From assembly GCA_910584835.1 (NCBI GenBank), contig CAJUEG010000018.1, forward strand, positions 1-38,324: a DNA stretch of 38,324 bases, given 5' to 3'. The translations under genes were made by a program, and so were the position numbers. Under the pieces are notes generated by a model that was given only the letters and a program-made list of their open reading frames with translations, was not told the origin of the DNA and made no database searches. The DNA comes from an uncultured Oscillospiraceae bacterium (GTDB lineage: Bacteria > Bacillota > Clostridia > Oscillospirales > Oscillospiraceae). Positions 15,409 through 24,231 of this stretch are shown here, piece after piece; within the stretch, counting starts at the first letter, position 1, and each line of letters opens with the position of its first letter.

Positions 15409-17067
15409 ATGAAAAAGTCCACCCGAACACTCTGCGCCCTGCTCAGCGGCCTGCTGCTGCTCATGCTGGCCCTGGCGGCGTGCACCCCGACGCAGGAGGG
15501 CCCCGGCGCCACAGGCACCCCCGCGCCCGCCTCGGCGCCGCCCAGCTCCTCGGAGGAGCCCGGGGCGAAAAAGACCTATGACGAACACCTGACCCTGAGC
15601 TGGCTGATGGCCGGCATCAAGTCCGGGGGCGATTACAGCGGCGACGACTGGGGCCGCTACTGGCTGGACACCTATAACATCGACTTCGACATCATCGCCA
15701 CCACCATCGACGTGTCCGACTGGGACGAGCGGCTGCGCGTGTGGATCAACTCCGGCGACATGCCGGACGTGGCCCACGCGGAATACGCTTACGGGGAGAT
15801 CGAGACCTACGCATCCCAGGACGCGATCTACCGCCTGCCCGACAACTGGAAGGAGCGCTGGCCCAATCTGGCCAAGACCCAGGACGACGTGCCCATTGCC
15901 GCCATTGCCGAGGAGAAGCTGGGCGGCACCTACTGCCTGTGGCGGCCGGTATTCTCCACCAACCGGCCCAGCGAGCGGCTGAGCTACCACGCGCTGCTCT
16001 ACATGCGCAAGGACTGGATGGAGGCCTGCGGCCTGGAGCTCAAGGACACCTATTCCCCCTCCGAGCTGGCGGAAATTGCCCGCACCTTCCTGGAAAAGGA
16101 CCCCGGAAATGTGGGCAGCAGCCTGGTGGGGCTGAGCATCCGCACCTATGACCTAGCCAAGCTGTGGCCCACCACGGACTTCTCCCAGGCCTGCAACATC
16201 GGCGACGGCTATTATAAGGACGCAAACGGCCAGTTCCAATGGGCGCCGGCGGACGAGCGCACCCTGGAGTCGCTGAAGACCTATCAGCGGATGTACAAAG
16301 AGGGAGTCATCGACCCGGAGTTCTACACCTTCACCCGCTATGAGGGCTCTCAGAAGTTCTATGTCCAGGGTACCTCCGGCATCGCTCTGGAGGACGGCCA
16401 CGCCATCCTCATCACCTACATCCGCAACGGTCTGATCGCCCAGGGGCTGGATCCGGACAAGGTGCTGCATCTGGCGCAGCTGGTGGGCGAGGACGGCAAG
16501 TACCACTACCGCGAGGACGCCAACTATTGGGGCCAGGTCATTTTCAGCCCCGACATCAGCGACGAGAAGTTTGAGCGCGCCATGGACATCCTGGACTTCT
16601 GCAGCACCGAGGAGGGCCAGAACCTGGTGAACATGGGCTTTGAGGGGGTTGATTGGGAGCGCGACGAGAATGGGAACTACGTCTCCCTGCTGGACCCGGC
16701 AATCCAGGGCGATCACCTGTCCGTCATGGCCGGCAAGTATCCCTCCAAGGACTCTTACTTCGGCAGCGTGGTGCTGACGGACGACTTCGCGCTGGTCAGC
16801 CCCAACTACAGCACGGATATACAGGACACGGTGCGCCGCTTCTACAAGCTCCGGGACGAGCTGAGCGACGAAACCACTCTCCTGCCCCGGGAGTACGACT
16901 ACGAGACCCTCAGCTCCCGGGAGAAATCCCAGGCCACCATGGATCTGGCCGATGAGTACGCCAAGCTGATCCTCAAGGATGGGGACCTGGAGGAAAACTG
17001 GAAGGCCTGGGTGGCGGAGAAAATGGCAGTGGTCCAGCCGGTGCTGGATCAGCTGAACGGAAAATAA
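15409..17067 (+). CDS. Extracellular solute-binding lipoprotein for carbohydrate ABC transporter
   Basis: 552 residues. A lipoprotein signal ends in LALAAC, making Cys25 the lipidated residue, followed by a Pro/Ala/Ser linker (about 26-60). The mature part is a family 1 type binding protein of the LplA/YtcQ class, large (over 500 residues) as usual for partners of LplB-type permeases. Motifs include WINSGDMPDV, the Trp/Tyr-rich binding regions and a C-terminal YDYETLSSREK. It captures an oligosaccharide at the outer membrane face and delivers it to the two permeases encoded just upstream. GGAAGG-type site 7 bases before ATG. The 75-bp gap before it and the strong terminator after it are typical of operon ends. 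Confidence 0.93.
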   Translation: MKKSTRTLCALLSGLLLLMLALAACTPTQEGPGATGTPAPASAPPSSSEEPGAKKTYDEHLTLSWLMAGIKSGGDYSGDDWGRYWLDTYNIDFDIIATTIDVSDWDERLRVWINSGDMPDVAHAEYAYGEIETYASQDAIYRLPDNWKERWPNLAKTQDDVPIAAIAEEKLGGTYCLWRPVFSTNRPSERLSYHALLYMRKDWMEACGLELKDTYSPSELAEIARTFLEKDPGNVGSSLVGLSIRTYDLAKLWPTTDFSQACNIGDGYYKDANGQFQWAPADERTLESLKTYQRMYKEGVIDPEFYTFTRYEGSQKFYVQGTSGIALEDGHAILITYIRNGLIAQGLDPDKVLHLAQLVGEDGKYHYREDANYWGQVIFSPDISDEKFERAMDILDFCSTEEGQNLVNMGFEGVDWERDENGNYVSLLDPAIQGDHLSVMAGKYPSKDSYFGSVVLTDDFALVSPNYSTDIQDTVRRFYKLRDELSDETTLLPREYDYETLSSREKSQATMDLADEYAKLILKDGDLEENWKAWVAEKMAVVQPVLDQLNGK

Positions 17068-17113
17068 CGTTCCGCGAATCCCCATCGCGGGGACCGGCGG
17101 TATAAAGTCAAAC

Positions 17114-17150
17114 AAAAAAGCCTGCTGAAATGACTTCAGCAGGCTTTTTT
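17114..17150. terminator. Strong bidirectional Rho-independent terminator
   Basis: AAAAAAGCCTGCTGAA (17114-17129) is perfectly complementary to 17135-17150 across a 5-base loop, ending in TTTTTT on the plus strand and A-rich on the other side. It closes the sugar-acid operon about 45 bp after the binding-protein stop. Confidence 0.93.
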
Positions 17151-17383
17151 CATCTCCGGACGTCCGGACTGCAGGGAAAAACCTCGCTCCCGCGCTGGCT
17201 CCGGCCGTAAGCGCAGGTTCTTGATCCGCGCGCCCGTCCTCCTGAGGACCGGCGCTCTCCGCTTCACCCGAGGGAGGCGGACTTTGAATGATGATGGCCT
17301 TCTGCATCACCTGATCGGAGAAGGAGTCCCGGTTCAGGGACGTCCTGATTTCTGTACGATAGCGCACCTCCCGCACCACGTTC

Positions 17384-17569
17384 CTCCAGGGAGTCCACCC
17401 CGTCGTTGATGGCAATGAAGCGGACGCCCTTCGTGGGCAGATAGAGTTCCGCCAGCCGGCTCACCTGAAAATACTCGCGTCCCAGGCGGGACATATCCTT
17501 CACGATCAGCGTTTTCACCGCGTCCGCTTCGATCATCTCAACAATCTTTTTCCAAGAGGACCGCCCGAA
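17384..17569 (-). pseudogene. Serine site-specific recombinase fragment
   Basis: The minus-strand reading gives FGRSSWKKIVEMIEADAVKT, then LIVKDMSRLGREYFQVSRLA, then ELYLPTKGVRFIAINDGVDS. This is the resolvase catalytic domain just after the active-site region, best matched to large serine recombinases of clostridial mobile elements (VKDMSRLGR and KGVRFIAIN are hallmark strings). The catalytic Ser-containing N-terminus and all downstream domains are missing, and the frame is lost after about 17396. It is a scar of an integrated element between the two carbohydrate loci. Confidence 0.85.
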
Positions 17570-17614
17570 AACTGAGGTTAGAAAATGTTTTCAATGTGCT
17601 GTGTATATTGCCGC

Positions 17615-17644
17615 TTGCGCACTTCCCACCCCTTTTGATATAAT
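17615..17644 (+). promoter_or_regulatory. Predicted promoter of the AraC-GH39 regulator
   Basis: TTGCGC (17615-17620), an 18-bp spacer and a perfect TATAAT (17639-17644). The start codon lies only 23 bp after the -10 box, so the leader is very short. Confidence 0.6.
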
Positions 17645-17666
17645 ATGAAAAATACCAAAGGGGCTG

Positions 17667-20108
17667 ATGCAGGTGGATGCTTTTCGCACGGAACAGTTCT
17701 GGTTCTCCCTTCTGCGCGGCGACAGTCCCCGGGAGCTGTGGCGTCCCGAGCTGGAGGTCATATTCCTGCTCCAGGGGACGGGCAGAATATATTCCCCCGG
17801 CCTGAACGCCGCCTGCGCCTTACGGGAGGCGGACATCTTTGTGGTGAACAGCTTCGAGGTGCAGGAATTTGAGCTGGATGCCGGGTCGGCGGCGTTATCC
17901 TTTTCGGTATCGCCGCAGTTTATCAACAATGTGGCCCCGGAGCTGCTGACACACTAGGTCAATTGCCGCTCCTTCCTTTACGCGGATGAGGAACAGCCGG
18001 CTTTTCACGCCCTCCGGCAGGATTTGGCGCGGGCTTTTCAGATGTTTTACAAGCGGGAGAACGACGGCACGGCCTACGCGAAGAGCGGGGCCGCGGCGAT
18101 TTTGGAAGACCTGGGCCGGTATTTCCTGGACCGCAATCAGCGGGTGGAGTACAGCGGCGCACAGGAGAGCTTACAGAAAATCGCCCAGTATGTCCAGCAC
18201 AACTACAGACAGCGCGTCACCTTGGATGAGTTGGCAAAGCATACCTTTCTCAGCAAAACATATATCTCCCGCATTTTTACCCGGTATCTCGGCATTTCCT
18301 TTACCGGCTATCTGGAATTGCTCCGGCTGTCCAGCGCCACCCAGCTGATCGCGGGCCAGGGGACGCTGGAGCAAATCGCCCAGGCCAGCGGCTTTCCCAA
18401 TGTGGACGCCATGACATTGGCCTTTAAGCGTCATTGGGGCGTCACCCCCGGCGAGTACCGCCGCACATTTGCCCAGGGGGGGAACCCACCGATAGGGGCA
18501 GTCACTCCGGAGGAGGGCAGCGAGCTTTTTGCCTCCCTGCTGCGCTATGCCGGGGCGGCGGCGCCGACGGGCCCATCGGTGGCGTGTGTGCGCGAGCTGA
18601 CGGTGGACACGGCGGGGAAGTCAAGCCCGGTTCCGGCCCATTGGAAGCGCCTGCTGAATGTGGGCTACGCCCGGAGCCTCGCCGACGCCGGGATACAGGG
18701 CCAACTGCGTCGGATTCAGGAAAAGGTGGGGTTTGAGTTTATCCGAATCAAGGGCATTCTGGACGATGATATGTGCCTGCTGCGCCTGGATATGAACGGG
18801 AACGCCGTGATGAATTACGCCTATTTGGACGAGGGGATTGATTTCATCCTCTCTCTGGGCGCAAAACCCATGCTGGAAGTGGGGTTTATGCCCGGCCTGC
18901 TGGCAAAGGACACCCAGGCCCGCTCCATGCGGGGCAGCCTGGTTTCCGCGCCAAAGGAAATTTCCCGCTGGCGGGAACTGGTCGAGCTGCTCATGGCGCA
19001 TTTTGTGGAGCGCTACGGCGGCCGGACGGTGGCGCTGTGGCTGTTCTCGCCCTGGATATCCCCGGATTTCATTGATATGGGCTTTTGCAGCCGGGCGGAA
19101 TACGCCCAGGTCTATTCCGCCTCCTATCACGCCATCCGCGCCGCCGTGCCCAACGCGCTGATTGCGGGGCCGGGCAGCACGTCCTTCCCCGCCGTCTGGC
19201 CCTGGTATCTGGAAATGTGCCGCAGCCAGGACTGTATGCCCGATATTCTGTCCTTCCGCGCCTTTGCCACTGTGGGCGAGGGGGAGGAGGACGGGATGAA
19301 GCTGGTGGGCAACAACGAGAGCTTCCCCTTTGCGGTGAGCGGGGACGAGGACTACCTGGCCCATATGACACAGCAAATCCAAACCGTCCTGCGGGCGGAG
19401 GGGATGGCGGATACGCCGCTGATCCTGGAGGAGTGGAGCAACAACATCTGGCAGCGGGACTTGTGCAACGACACCTGCTATAAGTCCGCCTATCTGTTCA
19501 AAAACATCCTGGAAAACAACGGGGCGCTGGGGGCGATGGGGTACTTTGCCCTCAACGACCGGCTGGACGAAATCCCGCCCTCCCTGGAACCATTCCACGG
19601 CGGCTTCGGCCTGTTTACTCAGGACGGCATTCCCAAAAGCGCGTGTCTGGCCATGGAACTGCTGGCCCATCTGGGCGGCCAGCTGCTCTACCAGGACGAC
19701 GGCTGCCTGGTGTCCCAAAAGGGGGAGGAAATTCAGATTTTTCTCTACCACTACAGCCACTACGACCTGCTGTACCGCTACCGCCATGTGGCAAACATCA
19801 GCCGGACCGACCGGGAGCAGGTGTTTACCGACCGGGAGCCCCGGGCGTTTTACATCCGGCTGAAGAACCTGCCGGCGGGAAACTACCGGGTTCGCCGCTA
19901 CGGTATAACCCGCTCCGGCGGGAGCAGCTACGACGCCTGGGTGCGGATGGGAGCGCCCAGCCCCATGAACCGGGAGGAGCGGGAGCTGCTGGAGCGGCTG
20001 GCCTGCCCCCAGTACTGCGTCGAGCGGATGGAGGCGGCAGCCGGCGAGCTCCACATCAGGGCCAGCCTCGCGCCGCAGGATGTGTGGTTGATCCGCATCA
20101 GCCCATAA
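17667..20108 (+). pseudogene. AraC-family regulator fused to GH39-like domain, interrupted by in-frame TAG
   Basis: One continuous frame of 813 codons with a TAG at 17955-17957 (codon 97) and no frameshift. Upstream is a cupin-like arm (WRPELEVIFLLQGTGRIYS, then LREADIFVVNSFEVQEFEL). Downstream, about codons 165-265, is a double helix-turn-helix of AraC type (LDELAKHTFLSKTYISRIFTRYLG, then IAQASGFPNVDAMTLAFKRHWG, GVTPGEYR). The remainder resembles GH39/beta-xylosidase-like regulators (LEVGFMPGLLA, ALWLFSPW, ILEEWSNNIWQRD, NDRLDEIP). Such fusions are seen in Bacillota beside xylan and glycoside genes. The stop would yield a 96-residue cupin piece; reinitiation at an internal start could still give HTH plus GH39 part. 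One base change (for example CAG to TAG) explains it. Likely regulates the downstream symporter/GH3 cluster. Confidence 0.85.
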
Positions 20109-20112
20109 ACAG

Positions 20113-20152
20113 AAGGGCGGGAATTGGGGAATCCTCAATTCCTGCCCTTTTT
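20113..20152 (+). terminator. Rho-independent terminator after the AraC-GH39 gene
   Basis: AAGGGC (20113-20118), a single G-T mismatch and GGAATTG pair with CAATTCC and GCCCTT ending at 20149, followed by a T run to 20152. It sits 4 bp after the stop codon. Confidence 0.88.
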
Positions 20153-20242
20153 GTCCGAAGATTTTGCCCTTCCGGCCAGCCATCCCCAATGTAGGCGAGA
20201 AAACAAGACAATAAACGGTGAGAAACTGGGAATAACCCCTCC

Positions 20243-20271
20243 TTGCTGGTACAAGCCGCAATTTGTATAAT
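20243..20271 (+). promoter_or_regulatory. Predicted promoter of the GPH symporter operon
   Basis: TTGCTG (20243-20248) and TATAAT (20266-20271) with a 17-bp spacer, 32 bp before the symporter ATG. Confidence 0.72.
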
Positions 20272-20303
20272 TAGTACATATTAAGTTGAGGAGGCGGCTC
20301 GTT

Positions 20304-21704
20304 ATGAGTGCAAATGGGCAAACCAAAGCTCCGGCAAACCAGTATACCGAGAAGATCGGCGTGGGCGAGAAGATCGCCTACGGCGGCGGCGATCTGGCCA
20401 GCAACCTGATTTTGGTGCTGACCTCCACCTTCGTCACCTTTTTCTACACGGACGCCCTGGGGCTGAATCCGGCGATCATCGGCACCATCATGATGCTCTC
20501 CCGGGTGTTTGACGGCTTCACCGACATTTTCATGGGCTTCGTAATGGATCAGGTAAAATCCAAGCATGGCAAGGCCAGGTGCTGGCTGCTGTGGCTGGCG
20601 ATCCCCATCGCCCTGGCCATGGTGCTGGTGTTCCTGGTGCCAAATATCGGGGAGACGGGCAAGTACATCTATGTCGCGATCACCTACAACCTGGTCACTA
20701 CGTTCCTGTACACCATGATCAATATCCCTTACGGCGCGCTGACCTCCCTGATGACCCGCGACCAGGACCAGCGCACGGTTATCAATATCTTCCGGATGTT
20801 TATGGCCCAGGTGGGCAGCCTGATTATCAACGCCTTCACCCTGCCCTTCATCAATGCCGTGGGCGGCTCCACCCAGCAGATGAGCTGGATCATCGTCTCC
20901 GTCATCTACGGCGTGGTGGCTGCGGCGCTGTTTTTCGCCTGCTTTGCCATGACCAAGGAGCGGGTGCAGATCAGCTCCCGGCAGAAAGAGAGCATCCCCC
21001 TGGGTGAGTCCTTCCGGCTGGTCATTCAGAATAACTACTGGCTGATTATCGTCGGCATCTGGGTGTTCACCGCCCTGGGCATGGGCATGGGCATGGGCAT
21101 GAGCGTTGGCACCTATTATGCCAAGTACATCCTGGGCGACGAGAACCTCTCCGGCTTCCTGTCCGCCATCTCTCTGATTCCCGTCCTGGCGTGTATGCCC
21201 CTGGTGGCCCCTCTGAGCAAGAAGTTTGGCAAGCGCAACGTGGCGCTGGTGGGCAGCATCATCAGCATTGTGGGCCAGGCGGCGATGCTCATCAGCCCTC
21301 ACAGCTTCAGCTGGCTCATCGTGTGCAATGTGATCAAGGGCGTAGGTCAGGCGGCGCTGACCGGCACGCTGTTTGCCATGGTGGCCGACACGATCGAATA
21401 CGGCCAGTGGAAAACCGGCAAACGGGTGGAAGGAATGCTCTATTCCAGCACCACCTTCGGCGCGAAGATCGGCGCCGGGGTGGGCATGGCAATCGCCCTG
21501 GCCATCCTGGGCTCCGCCGGTTACGACGGCATGGCTGCCGTGCAGACGCAAGCGGCCCTGTCCGCCATTGAGAATTTGTACCTGCTGGCCCCGCTGGTGT
21601 TCCTGATCGCCATGCCCATCCTGTACTGGTTCTATAAGCTGGACAAAATCTATCCCCAGGTGATGAAGGATCTGGAGGAGCGCGAGCGGTCCGGCAAGCT
21701 GTAA
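20304..21704 (+). CDS. GPH-family sugar:cation symporter (MelB-like MFS)
   Basis: 466 residues from ATG 20304, which has GAGGAGG 9 bases upstream; an in-frame upstream codon at 20286 would overlap that site. Family marks include KIAYGGGDLASNL at the N-terminus, DALGLNPAIIGTIMMLSRVFDGFTDIFMGFVMDQ carrying the conserved cation-binding acidic pair, and KHGKARCWLLW. The IPYGALTSLMTRDQDQRT and ADTIEYGQWKTGKR segments are also typical. About 12 helices are present. GPH symporters import glycosides, pentosides or hexuronides with Na+ or H+. A GMGMGMGMS stretch around residue 260 is encoded by four tandem GGCATG units. The gene begins the cluster with two esterases and a GH3 enzyme, suggesting import of an acylated glycoside or oligosaccharide. 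Confidence 0.93.
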   Translation: MSANGQTKAPANQYTEKIGVGEKIAYGGGDLASNLILVLTSTFVTFFYTDALGLNPAIIGTIMMLSRVFDGFTDIFMGFVMDQVKSKHGKARCWLLWLAIPIALAMVLVFLVPNIGETGKYIYVAITYNLVTTFLYTMINIPYGALTSLMTRDQDQRTVINIFRMFMAQVGSLIINAFTLPFINAVGGSTQQMSWIIVSVIYGVVAAALFFACFAMTKERVQISSRQKESIPLGESFRLVIQNNYWLIIVGIWVFTALGMGMGMGMSVGTYYAKYILGDENLSGFLSAISLIPVLACMPLVAPLSKKFGKRNVALVGSIISIVGQAAMLISPHSFSWLIVCNVIKGVGQAALTGTLFAMVADTIEYGQWKTGKRVEGMLYSSTTFGAKIGAGVGMAIALAILGSAGYDGMAAVQTQAALSAIENLYLLAPLVFLIAMPILYWFYKLDKIYPQVMKDLEERERSGKL

Positions 21705-21740
21705 TCCCCGCCCCGGTCAACGATGAAGGAGGACTTATCC

Positions 21741-23300
21741 ATGATGAAAACATTCCGTTACGACGATGTGCCGGTGCTGGAGACCACCTCCGGCAGGCTG
21801 AAGGGCTATTTTTACGACGGCCAGTACATTTTCAAGGGCGTTCCCTACGCCCAAGCCGAGCGCTTCCAGATGCCCGCCCCCTCCCACTGGGAGGGGGTGA
21901 AGGACGCCGCGTCCTACGGCTTCGTCTGCCCCCTGATGGCCCAGGACACCCCCAGCGCGGAGCTGCTGGTTCCCCACCGCTACTGGCCCATGGACGAGCA
22001 CTGCCAGAACCTGAATATCTGGACCCAGGCCCTGGAGCCGGGCGCGAAAAAGCCGGTGATCGTGTGGCTCCACGGCGGCGGGTACTTTGCCGGTTCCTCC
22101 ATCGAGCAGGTGGCCTACGACGGCGCCAATATGTGCCGGGAGGGGGATGTGGTGGTGGTGTCCGTCAACCACCGGCTGAACATCCTGGGCTATCTGGACC
22201 TGTCTCCCTTCGGGGAGAAGTACCGCAACTCCGGCAACGCCGGCCATGCGGACCTGGTGGCGGCGCTGCAGTGGGTGCATGACAATATCGCCCTTTTCGG
22301 CGGCGACCCGGAGAACGTGACCATCTTCGGCCAGTCCGGCGGCGGGATGAAGGTGGCGGACCTGATGCAGACCCCCGCGGCGGACGGGCTGTTCCACAAG
22401 GGGCTTATTATGAGCGGCATCGCCGACGCGGGCCTGATGCCCTCCTGTGAGGGCGGCGGCGAAAAGATCGTGGAAGCCATGCTGGCCGAGCTGGGACTTG
22501 ACGTGAAGGACGTGGAAAAGCTGGAGACTCTGCCCTATCCAGAGCTGGTGCGGGCTTATACCAAGGCAATGCCCGCCGTAGCGGCCGCCGGCGGCTATGT
22601 GGGCGGCGCCCCCCAGGTCAACGATTGGTTCCTTGGCAATCCGCTCCAGCACGGGCTGCGGGAGCGCGCCTGTGACATTCCGCTGATGGTGGGCTCCGTG
22701 TTCGGGGAGTTTTTCTCCTTCGCGCCCTCCGGGTTTGACAAGACCGCCCTGAAGCCGGAGGAAGCCGCGGCAATTGTGGGCAAGGTCTACGGGGAGCACA
22801 CTCAGGAGGCCCTGGCCGCCTTCGCAAAAGCCTACCCAGGGAAGAATCCCACAGACCTGCTGGTGCTGGACCGCGTTATGCGCCGGCCCTCCAAAAAGCT
22901 GGCCGCCATGCACGCCCGGGGGAGGAAGGCGGGGACTTATCTCTACAATTTCACCCTGGAATTCCCAATAGCCCACAAAATCGCCTGGCACTGCGCCGAC
23001 ATCCCCTTCTTCTTCCACAATACGGACAAGGTGGAGGTCTGCTCCATCCCCGGCGTGGCGGAAAAACTGGAAGAGCAGATCTTCGGCGCGTTCATGCGCT
23101 TTGCCAAAACCGGCGCCCCCGCCCAGGCCGGCCTGCCGGAATGGCTGCCCGTCACAGAGGGGTCGGAGCCCACCATGATTTTTGACCGGGAATGCCGGCT
23201 GTGTTATAATTATGATGACGAACTGCTGAACCTGATCGACTCCGTCCTGCCGCCCTTCGACCTGATGGCGATGATGGCGGAGATGAACGTTCAGCACTGA
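21741..23300 (+). CDS. Type-B carboxylesterase (para-nitrobenzyl esterase-like)
   Basis: 519 residues from ATG 21741; AAGGAGG at 21726-21732 is 8 bases upstream, so the in-frame ATG at 21723 is unlikely. Hallmarks of the carboxylesterase B alpha/beta-hydrolase family include the oxyanion strip WLHGGGYFAGSS and nucleophile Ser199 in FGQSGGG. A C-terminal His lies in WHCADIPFFF (family pattern H-x-x-E/D-I-P-Y/F-x-F), and VSVNHRLNILGYLDLS is present. No signal peptide, so cytoplasmic. It would hydrolyse ester groups, for instance acyl decorations on an imported glycoside. It follows the symporter by 36 bp and is followed by the phosphatase gene after 14 bp. Confidence 0.92.
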   Translation: MMKTFRYDDVPVLETTSGRLKGYFYDGQYIFKGVPYAQAERFQMPAPSHWEGVKDAASYGFVCPLMAQDTPSAELLVPHRYWPMDEHCQNLNIWTQALEPGAKKPVIVWLHGGGYFAGSSIEQVAYDGANMCREGDVVVVSVNHRLNILGYLDLSPFGEKYRNSGNAGHADLVAALQWVHDNIALFGGDPENVTIFGQSGGGMKVADLMQTPAADGLFHKGLIMSGIADAGLMPSCEGGGEKIVEAMLAELGLDVKDVEKLETLPYPELVRAYTKAMPAVAAAGGYVGGAPQVNDWFLGNPLQHGLRERACDIPLMVGSVFGEFFSFAPSGFDKTALKPEEAAAIVGKVYGEHTQEALAAFAKAYPGKNPTDLLVLDRVMRRPSKKLAAMHARGRKAGTYLYNFTLEFPIAHKIAWHCADIPFFFHNTDKVEVCSIPGVAEKLEEQIFGAFMRFAKTGAPAQAGLPEWLPVTEGSEPTMIFDRECRLCYNYDDELLNLIDSVLPPFDLMAMMAEMNVQH

Positions 23301-23314
23301 CGGAGGGATCGACA

Positions 23315-24163
23315 ATGGCAAAAAAAGAGCGAAGGATCGTCTTTGCCGTGGGGCTTGTTTTACTGCTGGTGTTTACCTTTACGGATTTGCAGATTTCCAT
23401 GGCCATCGCGAAAAAGCCCGGCTGGGCGCGGGTGCTGGAGGTGGTGGGGGAGATCCCCTTCACCACGCTGACCATCGCCGCCTGCGCCCTGCTGTTCCGC
23501 TTCCGCACCAGGAAAAACATCGCGCTGAACGTGCTGACCGCGGTGGGCTCGGGAGCGCTGTTCGCCCTGCTCACCCTGATGGGCGGCTTCATGACGTATA
23601 ACTACCTCAGCGACAACCTGGGGGACATCTCCAAGCTCTGGATGATTTTGCCCGCCCTGCTGATGGCGGCGGCTGGGATCTGGATCGCCTGGTGCGTCCC
23701 CGCGGAGAGCCGGAGCAAGGCACTGCGCTACGCGGCGGTGGCCCTGCTGTACTTCATCCTGGTGATTATCATCATGAACAGCGTGAAGACCGTCTGGGGG
23801 CGGATGCGCTTCCGGGAGATGACCGATCCCGTGAACCAGTTCACCCGCTGGTATCAGATTGTCCCACGGGGCGGCTTCAACAACATCTACGCCTCCTTCC
23901 CCTCAGGGCACTCCATGAACTCGGCGGGCGTGATTCTGCTGATGCTGCTGCCGCCCATGATCCCCGCGCTGCGGGGCAGGGAAAAGGCCCTGCACGCCTT
24001 TGTGTATGTCTGGTGCGTGCTGGTGGGGATCAGCCGGGTGTTTATGGGCGCGCATTTTTCCAGCGACGTGACGGTGGGCGTGCTGCTCTCTCTGGCAATT
24101 TTTGAGGCGCTGCGCGCCATCCTCTATCGGAATGTTCCCCAAAACGCTTTGACCAAAACATAA
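23315..24163 (+). CDS. PAP2-superfamily membrane phosphatase
   Basis: 282 residues, about six to seven membrane helices. The three phosphatase signature blocks are visible: KTVWGRMRFRE (motif 1, with Phe where Pro is usual), PSGHS (motif 2) and SRVFMGAHFSSDV (motif 3, with catalytic His and Asp). PAP2 enzymes dephosphorylate lipids such as phosphatidate or undecaprenyl diphosphate at the outer membrane face. Its place inside a glycan operon is unusual; it may act on a lipid or simply be co-transcribed. ATG at 23315 has GGAGGG upstream. Confidence 0.92.
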   Translation: MAKKERRIVFAVGLVLLLVFTFTDLQISMAIAKKPGWARVLEVVGEIPFTTLTIAACALLFRFRTRKNIALNVLTAVGSGALFALLTLMGGFMTYNYLSDNLGDISKLWMILPALLMAAAGIWIAWCVPAESRSKALRYAAVALLYFILVIIIMNSVKTVWGRMRFREMTDPVNQFTRWYQIVPRGGFNNIYASFPSGHSMNSAGVILLMLLPPMIPALRGREKALHAFVYVWCVLVGISRVFMGAHFSSDVTVGVLLSLAIFEALRAILYRNVPQNALTKT

Positions 24164-24171
24164 TTTCTGTG

Positions 24172-24202
24172 CGGGGGAGGGAGCTTTCGTGCCCCTCCCC
24201 CG
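24172..24202 (+). promoter_or_regulatory. Intercistronic G/C hairpin between PAP2 and GH3 genes
   Basis: CGGGGGAGGG (24172-24181) and CCCTCCCCCG (24193-24202) form a perfect 10-bp stem with an 11-base loop in the 68-bp gap. No T run follows. It may be an mRNA processing or stability element that sets the GH3 expression level. Confidence 0.55.
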
Positions 24203-24231
24203 TGCCAAACCGTAACAAGGAGGCGCAGACA

